Positions 19,407 to 26,065 of a stretch of DNA of 26,065 nt are shown here, one piece after another. The notes under the pieces are model-generated. The model saw only the letters and a program-made list of their open reading frames with translations, searched no databases and had not been told where the DNA came from. The DNA comes from a virus. Numbering within the stretch: position 1 is the stretch's first letter; each line of letters starts with the position of its first letter. The position numbers were made by a program, and so were the translations under genes. The stretch covers positions 1 through 26,065 of IMG/VR virus record IMGVR_UViG_3300036791_000716. One strand, written 5' to 3'.

Positions 19407-19763
19407 ATGCCTGCGGCCGTTCTGCTCAACAAAAGCGATCCGCTGTTTGCATTCGAGCACATGATGCAGCATCGCGAGATGATGGCGGTCATGGCTCCGC
19501 TCGACAGGTTTTCGCGCCTGCCCTACCTGCTTGACCCAGCCTATCAAATCGACGTTCGCGCCGGTCCCTGGAACTTGGATCATCAACAGGCGCATAATGA
19601 TTTTTTGTCGGTGGTCCCTCAAGGTGCGCAAAGTCGCACTGTTGCTGACGCTAATCTGAAAAATACGGAGAGCGCGATATGGTGGACCTTCGAGAACCAT
19701 CAGCAACACCTAATAGCGAACGAAGCTATTTCCCAACTGAGCCGGACGTTTCCTGCCTGGTAA
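19407..19763 (+). CDS. Conserved-looking hypothetical phage protein (118 aa)
   Basis: The start at ATG 19407 (GCGAGG at 19395-19400) is preferred to the longer frame. The product starts MPAAVLLNKSDPLFAFEHMM. PWNLDHQQAHNDF (54-66) and WWTFENHQQHLIANEAI (92-108) are His/Asn/Gln-dense and look like a conserved motif pair that I associate with unnamed podovirus proteins next to ejection-type genes, but I cannot name a family. The His pattern could bind metal. It overlaps the next gene by 85 nt. Confidence 0.65.
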   Translation: MPAAVLLNKSDPLFAFEHMMQHREMMAVMAPLDRFSRLPYLLDPAYQIDVRAGPWNLDHQQAHNDFLSVVPQGAQSRTVADANLKNTESAIWWTFENHQQHLIANEAISQLSRTFPAW

Positions 19764-20176
19764 CAGACCCGTGGATGATGACGGAGAATGATATTCCATG
19801 GATGTACAAATTATCAGTCAAGAAATATCCAAAGTTTGACGCGGTCACAACGGAAGGATGGTTTCGCAATATCGTTCTGAAGCAGCCGTTGTTGTTCTTG
19901 GCGCAGAGGTCGCAAAATGCGTATTGCGTTTCCATGCTATCCGTTACGCCCTGGCTTCCCGGAGACTTTGAATGCAATGTCGTATTCATTTGCGCTGATG
20001 ACAATTACGAATGGGATGCAATCAGGCTTATGCGCGCGTCCATCGCATGGGCTAAAAACCGCAAGTGCAAGCTCTGGCGCGTGTCGTCGGACACCGAAAC
20101 CGATCTCGCGGCATTTGCCAAACGTCTCGGAGCAAAAGAAATTAGTCCGCGCTTTACTCTGAGGTTCGACCAATGA
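19679..20176 (+). CDS. GNAT-like acetyltransferase family protein (165 aa)
   Basis: ATG 19679 has GGAG 8 nt upstream, which favours it over the in-frame ATG near 19775. The C-terminal half (about 100-160) reads like a GNAT fold: FICADDNYEWDAIRLM then AKNRKCKLWRVSSDTETD, LAAFAKRLGAK and PRFTLRF, the strand-helix-strand that closes the acetyl-CoA pocket. The N-terminal half has helices and WMYKLSVKKY. Such proteins occur among podovirus virion or ejection genes without known substrate. The Q/RxxGxG/A signature for acetyl-CoA is not obvious, so catalysis is uncertain. Confidence 0.6.
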   Translation: MVDLREPSATPNSERSYFPTEPDVSCLVTDPWMMTENDIPWMYKLSVKKYPKFDAVTTEGWFRNIVLKQPLLFLAQRSQNAYCVSMLSVTPWLPGDFECNVVFICADDNYEWDAIRLMRASIAWAKNRKCKLWRVSSDTETDLAAFAKRLGAKEISPRFTLRFDQ

Positions 20177-20493
20177 GCGGTATAACAACTCCCGTAGGTC
20201 AACCATCGGCTGGCGGTCTATCAGGACCGCAACAAACGGCAGCCACATATGCCGGACAGGAACAATTGGTTAGCAATGCCGGAAAATCCGCGCAGAGCGG
20301 TATCGGCGGTTCTTCGACCATGTTGACGTTACAAGATGCGGGAGCGCGCGATCTCGCAGCGCAAGCTGCAATGGGCATGTCTGACCAAGACGCGGCGGCT
20401 GTAGCGGCCAATCAAGTCAATACCAAAGCCGGGGCGCAAAGCAACCTAACAAATATTTTTGGCGGCATCGGCAAATTGTTCGGAGCATTGTGA
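20173..20493 (+). CDS. Small Ala/Gly-rich internal virion-like protein (106 aa)
   Basis: Start and stop overlap by ATGA with the previous gene. The product begins MSGITTPVGQPSAGGLSGPQ, is Ala/Gly/Gln-rich, helical in the middle (DLAAQAAMGMSDQDAAAVAA, about 60-79), and ends in a small hydrophobic helix (FGGIGKLFGAL). This composition and the position directly before the large ejection-type proteins suggest a small internal virion or ejected protein. No motif identifies it. Confidence 0.6.
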   Translation: MSGITTPVGQPSAGGLSGPQQTAATYAGQEQLVSNAGKSAQSGIGGSSTMLTLQDAGARDLAAQAAMGMSDQDAAAVAANQVNTKAGAQSNLTNIFGGIGKLFGAL

Positions 20494-20951
20494 TGGGCGG
20501 CCTTCCATCTACTTTTGGCGGCAACGCGCCCGGGTTCGGCCAATCGGGCGGGCCGGGGTTTATCTCGCCGTTCGATCAAAGTCAGTTCACGGGAGGCGCG
20601 GCGCAATCAATCGCCGCCATGACCAATCAATACCAGAACCTTGGTCTCGGCGCGGTCCCGGCTGGCACAACCGGACCAGCATCGGGAGGGGCACCTGGAA
20701 TTCCCGGCAGTGGTGTAACACCGCACACTCCCGGTGGATTTGGTGCGGGCTCGACAGCCTATCAGATGGATGTCGGCGCGCGACCCAGTACGACCGGGGG
20801 CATACCAACGCTATTCGAGGCGGGTCTAGGCACGCAACAAACTCAGGATTTGGGCTCAACAATTTCATCAGCGCAGAGCGCTATTCGCGGTAAGAACCAG
20901 CAAACAGGACTAATCCCCACCGCTGCCGGGGTATTAGGTAGCGTCTTATAG
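20493..20951 (+). CDS. Gly/Pro/Thr-rich internal virion-like protein (152 aa)
   Basis: The ATG at 20493 (overlapping the previous TGA) is placed 7 nt after CGGAG; a GTG 3 nt earlier is less likely. The sequence is Gly/Pro/Thr/Gln-rich low complexity (PSTFGGNAPGFGQSGGPGF, GPASGGAPGIPGSG) with short helices near ISSAQSAIRGK. It lacks any known motif. As with its neighbours, it is likely a virion-associated protein with flexible arms. Confidence 0.6.
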   Translation: MGGLPSTFGGNAPGFGQSGGPGFISPFDQSQFTGGAAQSIAAMTNQYQNLGLGAVPAGTTGPASGGAPGIPGSGVTPHTPGGFGAGSTAYQMDVGARPSTTGGIPTLFEAGLGTQQTQDLGSTISSAQSAIRGKNQQTGLIPTAAGVLGSVL

Positions 20952-20958
20952 GTGGCAC

Positions 20959-23163
20959 ATGACTGGAGCTTTGTCGGGAAATCCTATCAATTTTGGTGGC
21001 GGCGGCGGCGGATCACCTTTCAATCAATCCCCAGACCCCACACAGGCATTTGGCGGCAGTTTCTGGGGCAATACCGGCGATCCCAGCAATCCACAGGTAA
21101 CGGCAGAACAGCCGGCCGTAGCAGCGCAAACAACCCAAGCAGCGGCACCCCCACCGCCTCCTCCGACAACCCCTGCGCCGACTGCATCATCCCTGCAAGA
21201 TACGATCAGCAACATTTTGCTGGGCCGCGGGTCTAATCAGATTGGAACAACGCAGGCGTCGGCAACCAGTGCGGCGGGCGGCCCACCAATGCCTGCTGCT
21301 GCACCGCTGACCGCTCCCGCGCCCGCTCCTGCATCCACCCCAGCCACGGCCCAAGCCGCACTCCCGCCTACCTCTACCCCGGGACCAGCCGGCGGATTTG
21401 GCGGGGGCCAAACCGCATCTGCGGGGAGCGCTCCGTACAACATCTCCCCGTCCGACGCCACAATTTTGCCACAATCTGCCCCAGTTTCTGGAAATAAACC
21501 TGAAGCGGCGGCACCTGTTGCCCCGGCACCGGCCTCGCAATCAGCTGCGCCGGCTGCGTCCCCCAATTATCCCGATATTGCAGGCAGTGCACGCGAAGCT
21601 GGCGCGGGTCCGTCTGCCGTAACTCCGACAGCCAGCAATCAGGCTTTCAGCGCACCACAAGGAGGGCTTCCACCGGTCTTACAGGACCTGTTTTCAGGCA
21701 ATTTTGGGCGATTTATCGCTGATTTACTGGGTCAACAGGGCTTACCACAAGGGCAGAACTACGCTGCAACGCCCCCGCCACCAGGAACAGCAGCAGCGCC
21801 CCCTGGTGAGGTGGGTACGCCAACTCCCGGGACGCCACAAACAGCCGGCCCCGCTGCCCCGAGCCCTTCACCGCTTACAGCAGCGGGGGCAACCCCACCG
21901 CCAACCGTTCCGCGGCCCCAGGTTTCGGCTACAACTGCCCAGAATTTCTTATCGCCACAGCCATCCACCGCAACGGCAGTCGCACCCGCGTCAACGACGG
22001 CAACGGCAGCCGCCCGACCGCCACCCGGAACTGTCACAGCGGCCTTGCCGCCGTCTAACCAGCCAACTTCCGCTCTCGCACAACCTCCCGGCGGACAACC
22101 CACACCAGACGGAGGACGCGCGCCTACCAACGGTATGCCGGGCGGAATTGCACCCAGCGCGCCCCCGCCAACACCGGGATTGGGAGCAATCCCCAATCAG
22201 TCTAATCGAGCCCGTCATTACGAGGGCGCGTTGACCATGCCTGACGGGCAAAAATTCAGGTATGGAACCGGAGGTGGTCAGTTTGCCAGCCTGCCCTACG
22301 GAACCTATCAAATACACCCGGGCGCGGTCGGACCCGTCGGCAGAAGCATCGGCGCATGGGCCGGCATTTCCGACAGCAACAATGCCGGGAACAATACGGT
22401 GAACGATCCTCTTTATCGCGGTGGCGGTGGTACGCACGCTCGCAATGGTGTCGAAATCCATCCCGATGTTAGCGGCAGGCGCTTAATCACAAATGGCTGC
22501 ATCGGTATTGATCGCAACCAGTCTCACGCCTTCGGTCAATCGTTCAAGAGCGCTGCCGCCAAAGGGCCAATGCTGCTGACGGTCAAGCCGGACGGCTCGG
22601 CCTCAATCTCATATTCGAATGCGACGCCAACATTTGCTCAGACGGGCGGCTCGCGCTGGTCGAATGCTCTTCCGGGGGGTGGAGGCCCCCAGCAAAATTT
22701 TCCGGTAACCCGGGGGGACCGTAATATGAACCCCGGGAACATCAAGATGGGACCGGACGCACAACGCTACGGAGCGACCGGTGTGGACAATCAGGGACAC
22801 GCCGTTTTCCCAAATGCGGAAGCCGGAATACGGGCGCAAGCCGATCTCCTGACCCGTAACTACAACGGCAAGACGGTTACTGAAATGGGCCGCTCCTATG
22901 CTGAAGACCCGGGCTGGGCGCGTGGCGTCATGGCCGCTGGCGGGTTTGGTCCTAATGAGCGGCTGAACTTGCGCGACCCGGCTACACTGCGCCGATTGCA
23001 AGAGGCAATCTGGCGGCAAGAGGGGACGCATCCGAATGCGGGTTCAGCGCAAGAGACGTTCCGTGAGAACATTAGGAAATTCGGCAATCGGCCACTGCCG
23101 CCCGGTGAGGGAACTTTCATGCCGTCACCACCAGGGAACATTCCCGCGGGCACTAGGGCATAG
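20959..23163 (+). CDS. Large virion protein with L,D-transpeptidase-like and lysozyme-like domains
   Basis: The 734-residue protein has a long Pro/Ala-rich disordered arm (about 20-410), then two folded domains. Domain 1 (about 420-550) reads like an L,D-transpeptidase/DUF2778-type domain: ALTMPDGQKFRYG, PYGTYQIHPG, then RNGVEIHPD with H501 and LITNGCIGID with Cys514 in the T-x-G-C motif. Domain 2 (about 589-690) reads NMNPGNIKMGPDA, YGATGVDNQGHAVFP and RSYAEDPGWARGV, the pattern of virion-associated murein-degrading or lysozyme-like domains. Such proteins pierce the peptidoglycan during DNA entry. Domain names are by motif; enzyme activity is inferred. It starts at ATG 20959 after GGTGG. Confidence 0.75.
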   Translation: MTGALSGNPINFGGGGGGSPFNQSPDPTQAFGGSFWGNTGDPSNPQVTAEQPAVAAQTTQAAAPPPPPPTTPAPTASSLQDTISNILLGRGSNQIGTTQASATSAAGGPPMPAAAPLTAPAPAPASTPATAQAALPPTSTPGPAGGFGGGQTASAGSAPYNISPSDATILPQSAPVSGNKPEAAAPVAPAPASQSAAPAASPNYPDIAGSAREAGAGPSAVTPTASNQAFSAPQGGLPPVLQDLFSGNFGRFIADLLGQQGLPQGQNYAATPPPPGTAAAPPGEVGTPTPGTPQTAGPAAPSPSPLTAAGATPPPTVPRPQVSATTAQNFLSPQPSTATAVAPASTTATAAARPPPGTVTAALPPSNQPTSALAQPPGGQPTPDGGRAPTNGMPGGIAPSAPPPTPGLGAIPNQSNRARHYEGALTMPDGQKFRYGTGGGQFASLPYGTYQIHPGAVGPVGRSIGAWAGISDSNNAGNNTVNDPLYRGGGGTHARNGVEIHPDVSGRRLITNGCIGIDRNQSHAFGQSFKSAAAKGPMLLTVKPDGSASISYSNATPTFAQTGGSRWSNALPGGGGPQQNFPVTRGDRNMNPGNIKMGPDAQRYGATGVDNQGHAVFPNAEAGIRAQADLLTRNYNGKTVTEMGRSYAEDPGWARGVMAAGGFGPNERLNLRDPATLRRLQEAIWRQEGTHPNAGSAQETFRENIRKFGNRPLPPGEGTFMPSPPGNIPAGTRA

Positions 23164-23166
23164 ACC

Positions 23167-25251
23167 ATGATCGACACCAGCGTTACCCCACCGCCACCGC
23201 AGCAAATCGTCAATCCATTTGCCAAAGTGATTGACTTGGCTCGGCAAGGGTTGGGGATGCAGTCGAGACTAACGCCAGAGGGGCGGGCTCAATGGGAACC
23301 GCAAGTCGCGCCTCCTCCATCGCCGCCAGCGCAACCCGGAGCGGAAACGGCAATACCGACACCCACGCCAGCAGCCCCGGTTCTATCGCCGCAGACAGTG
23401 CAATCATCTTTTATTCCTCCTCGTTCTGATCGACCTCCAGGTCAAATCGGTGGGCCGTGGTGGCCGGTTGAAGCGGCCAAGCGAGCCCCCGGTCCGGTTG
23501 CGGAAAGTCAGTTAATGCCCTCCACGCGGGATGCTCACCGTTACATCCAGCAGGCGGCGGCGCGCCAAATGGCCCAAGGTGCTCCGCCCAGTGTTGCCGG
23601 CCCCCTGTCTCAGGTCAGTATGCTTGCAGCCGGTTTTGCACCGTTATTTGATTTGCTCTCTCAAGGCGCATTCAGCCGTGGGTTCAGCGAGGGCAACGCG
23701 CTGCAAATTCAGAAGAAGCTGGGCGCGCTCAGGCTGGAGCACGAACAATTTCTGCTACAAACCGAAATAGCAAGTCAGGCACAGCAAAAAATACTGTCCC
23801 AATACGATGACGTGCTTAGCAGCACTCAATTAACGCCGCAACAAAAAGAGGAACTGATAGGGCAAATCGCCGGAGTAAATCAGGATACCGGTGTGCAATT
23901 GGCTCTTTCGGTGGGCGGACTCAAAACCGCAATGAGCCATATTCAGCAAGCGGACCGCGACATGCGGATCATGCAAGCGGGGCATACGTCGCTGAAAAAA
24001 ATGACGGAGGGCGAAAAGGCCGACGCTGAAATACAAGCGGAATACGGACATGGAACAGATATATCCGGTCAGGGATTAGGCGCATCCCCCGCCTTCAACG
24101 CACCCAGCACGATTGAAACAGCGGCGGGAGCCGCACCGGTCGAAGCGCCGGAAGTGGACAAGGAAAATCCATTCGATGCGCAGATGGCAAAGAATGGATA
24201 TACGCCAAAAGAAATTGCCGACGCGCATCGTGCCTACAATCAAGAATTCGATCTCGCTAGCATCAAGGGGTCTCCCGGCGTATATGCCAGGGTCAGTGGC
24301 CTTGCGGGAGATTTATCTACATCAATCGACAAGATCGCTGCGGGTCCGGCTGATGATCCCGATCATCCGGAAAATTCCAAGATCGAGCAAATCCGGCGCA
24401 TCGATCCGGACGCAGCGGCAACATTTGAGGGATTAAAAAACTATCAGCTCGATCCGGCTGACAACAGCATCAAAAACCGTTTGCATATGGCGCGGCTGAC
24501 TTCAGAGATTTTCCCTGGTTACAAGCAAGGTTTCTATAAGGTAATGCAAAATACCTACCTAAAGGAGGACTCTCCGGAAGCTACCAGAATTCAAGCCGCC
24601 AATCGCGTGGGCTCGCAAGTCATTCCATTGCTGGCAGCCATAAACTCGTTGCCGATTAACGAAAGTGACACCATTCCAGAGACCGTTTGGGCCGATTGGA
24701 TGGCTAAGGGCTATACCAACGATCCGATTTATAGCCGTCTCAATGAGACACTCGGTGCGTTTGCGCGTGAAAGTGTTGCTACACAAACCGGAGCGCGCGG
24801 CGGCGCGGTAAGCTACGTCAATCAGATGATGAAGGGGCTTAATCTGCACGAGGGAAAGGCAGCGTTGCGAGCCGTAGTGCGTGACAGTGTTAGCGGTACC
24901 GATAACATCATTGAGCAACACAACAACACGTTTAAGAAAAACTCCGGGCTAGATCAAGACATGCCTGGATTTGACCCGGAAACAAAGAGGATTTTCAGCG
25001 GCATTAAGCGCGGTAATCCGTATATGGGAACATTTGCCAAAGACGCTCCGGAAGACTTGAAGATGGTATCTCCGGAGAGCCTCGACCCTAAAGGCGAATT
25101 CCGCAAAGAGCGTCCGGCCTGGATGACACCTAATCAAGATTGGGCCCCCATTCCGGAGAAACAATACAACGCCTTGAAGGCGTGGCTCGACGCTAATCCA
25201 GACGACGCTCGCGCCGATGCCATGCGGCATAAACTGGGGATCATGCGCTAA
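23167..25251 (+). CDS. Large internal virion (ejection-type) protein (694 aa)
   Basis: The ATG begins 3 nt after the previous stop. The N-terminal arm is Pro-rich (PPPPQQIV, PPPSPPAQPGA, residues about 8-95), followed by a helical part (RYIQQAAARQMAQGA, then VSMLAAGFAPLFDLL, then LRLEHEQFLLQTEIASQAQQ) and a middle charged region. The C-terminal half (about 320-694) is helical with AYNQEFDLASIKGSP and a basic-acidic mix. Size, low complexity plus long helices and location after other virion genes fit ejection proteins that form the periplasmic conduit. No family motif is known to me. Confidence 0.65.
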   Translation: MIDTSVTPPPPQQIVNPFAKVIDLARQGLGMQSRLTPEGRAQWEPQVAPPPSPPAQPGAETAIPTPTPAAPVLSPQTVQSSFIPPRSDRPPGQIGGPWWPVEAAKRAPGPVAESQLMPSTRDAHRYIQQAAARQMAQGAPPSVAGPLSQVSMLAAGFAPLFDLLSQGAFSRGFSEGNALQIQKKLGALRLEHEQFLLQTEIASQAQQKILSQYDDVLSSTQLTPQQKEELIGQIAGVNQDTGVQLALSVGGLKTAMSHIQQADRDMRIMQAGHTSLKKMTEGEKADAEIQAEYGHGTDISGQGLGASPAFNAPSTIETAAGAAPVEAPEVDKENPFDAQMAKNGYTPKEIADAHRAYNQEFDLASIKGSPGVYARVSGLAGDLSTSIDKIAAGPADDPDHPENSKIEQIRRIDPDAAATFEGLKNYQLDPADNSIKNRLHMARLTSEIFPGYKQGFYKVMQNTYLKEDSPEATRIQAANRVGSQVIPLLAAINSLPINESDTIPETVWADWMAKGYTNDPIYSRLNETLGAFARESVATQTGARGGAVSYVNQMMKGLNLHEGKAALRAVVRDSVSGTDNIIEQHNNTFKKNSGLDQDMPGFDPETKRIFSGIKRGNPYMGTFAKDAPEDLKMVSPESLDPKGEFRKERPAWMTPNQDWAPIPEKQYNALKAWLDANPDDARADAMRHKLGIMR

Positions 25252-26065
25252 TGCCCAAACCTCCATCCATGGCCTCCGATGCAGAGGTCAACGAATTCCT
25301 CAAGGGTGGCGCAACTGCGGGACCGACGCCTTCAACAATACCCCCGGGAGGAGCATCAGCCGCGCCAACAGGTCCGTCCGGCGCTCCCAAATCGGAATAC
25401 AAGGGCATTCTTGGCGGTGGCCCCAGTAACCTCATTCAAAGCGGTATAGCCAAAGGAGCGGCCGAAGCAGGCGTGGGTACGGCTCGTTTAGTCGGCAGAG
25501 GCATAGGTTTGTTTTCGCCGTCACGGCGAACTCAGTTAGGGCAACTGGCGGAACAGGAACCGGGTGTCAAACAATTGGAGGCATTTGCCGACCGACCCTA
25601 TGCAAGTAACTGGGAGCGCGCCGGCAGTGTCGGATTAGGATTGATGGGCGGGACCGCCGCCGAACGAGGCATCGCAAGTGGAGTTGCGGGCTTAGCTGAT
25701 AGACTAACCCCGCTAGCTCAAACCGCACGAACCAGGGGGTTGGGTCCCTTTGCTGCCACCAAACCCCGTATAGTTCCGACCACCGCCGGTAAAGTCACAA
25801 AGTATGTGGCTCCCGTTACTGGGGCCGTTGGCGCGGGCGCGCTTGGTGGCGTTGCCGCCGATCCGCAGGACCCGGTAAGGGGCGCGGAAGTTGGCGCGGC
25901 CACAGCCGGAATTCTCCCCGGAATAGGAACGTTCATACGCAGTTCAGCGGGGCAGAGACTGTCGCATGAAATCGGTCGCCATGCGCCGGCCGAGGTTCTC
26001 GGTACAGTGGCACACATGTACGGCGTACCTTGGCATTTGCTCTGGGGGCTCGGAATGATACCGGC
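25251..26065 (+). CDS. Internal virion protein, partial (continues past the window)
   Basis: ATG 25251 overlaps the previous stop by 1 nt (TAATG); the frame stays open to the window end (271 codons). The product starts MPKPPSMASDAEVNEFLKGG, has a Pro/Gly arm, then Gly/Ala-rich hydrophobic helices (GSVGLGLMGGTAAERGIASG, then YVAPVTGAVGAGALGGVA) of the kind seen in ejection proteins that insert into membranes. Only the N-terminal part is present, so the full length and any enzyme domain are unknown. Confidence 0.6.
   Translation, partial: MPKPPSMASDAEVNEFLKGGATAGPTPSTIPPGGASAAPTGPSGAPKSEYKGILGGGPSNLIQSGIAKGAAEAGVGTARLVGRGIGLFSPSRRTQLGQLAEQEPGVKQLEAFADRPYASNWERAGSVGLGLMGGTAAERGIASGVAGLADRLTPLAQTARTRGLGPFAATKPRIVPTTAGKVTKYVAPVTGAVGAGALGGVAADPQDPVRGAEVGAATAGILPGIGTFIRSSAGQRLSHEIGRHAPAEVLGTVAHMYGVPWHLLWGLGMIP

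Noticed and set aside
19173-19709. Minus-strand ORF of 178 codons
   Set aside because: It is opposite three + strand ORFs with ribosome sites; its composition is typical of an antisense shadow and every supported gene here is on the + strand.
1-26065. CRISPR array, insertion sequence or integrase
   Set aside because: No array of equal repeats with spacers, no transposase DDE motifs or terminal inverted repeats, and no tyrosine or serine recombinase motifs were seen.

Overview
The window looks like part of a tailed double-stranded DNA phage genome (or prophage). It holds a dense, one-directional set of genes on the + strand, many sharing a stop/start overlap. The order is large terminase, portal, a scaffold-like protein, major capsid protein, fibre-like proteins, head-tail connector, a gp10-like tail protein, then large internal (ejection-type) virion proteins. 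I see no major tail tube, sheath or classical tape measure, so a short-tailed (podovirus) particle is the best inference. Good Shine-Dalgarno sites, moderate-to-high GC and a peptidoglycan-active virion protein fit a Gram-negative host. A CTTGACA-type -35 element would suit an alphaproteobacterium, but that is only a hint. No integrase, transposase, tRNA, rRNA or CRISPR array was found.

Layout. 1-435 is a non-coding control region with direct repeats, a palindrome over a -35 box and a hairpin. 436-4100 is an accessory/early module of small unknown genes. 4110-4140 is a strong hairpin at the module boundary. 4209-7652 holds small genes, the terminase, a secreted-type protein and a zinc-ribbon protein. 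7636-11734 is the portal-to-capsid block. 11760-15504 encodes a collagen-like protein and two fibre-like or decoration-type proteins. 15511-17992 encodes the connector and tail protein. 18062-18720 is a run of five very small arginine-rich ORFs. 18717-20176 encodes a VRR-NUC nuclease, two unknowns and a GNAT-like protein. 20173 to the window end encodes internal virion proteins, one carrying two peptidoglycan-active-looking domains.

Two observations stand out. First, a DUF932 (YfjQ-like) gene is cut in two: its N-terminal half is at 942-1298 and its C-terminal half, including 23 codons of homology before the first possible ATG, resumes near 2281-2284. The roughly 985 bp between is an almost fully packed cassette of five small genes, one frameshifted. 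Second, five consecutive micro-ORFs (23, 51, 27, 49 and 58 residues) are up to 56% Arg+Lys. They are tightly coupled and sit between the tail gene and the nuclease, suggesting a set of protamine-like or nucleic-acid-binding phage peptides. A nested 80-nt fold at 2871-2950 is a candidate structured RNA.

All family assignments come from recognising motifs in the sequence; no search was run.
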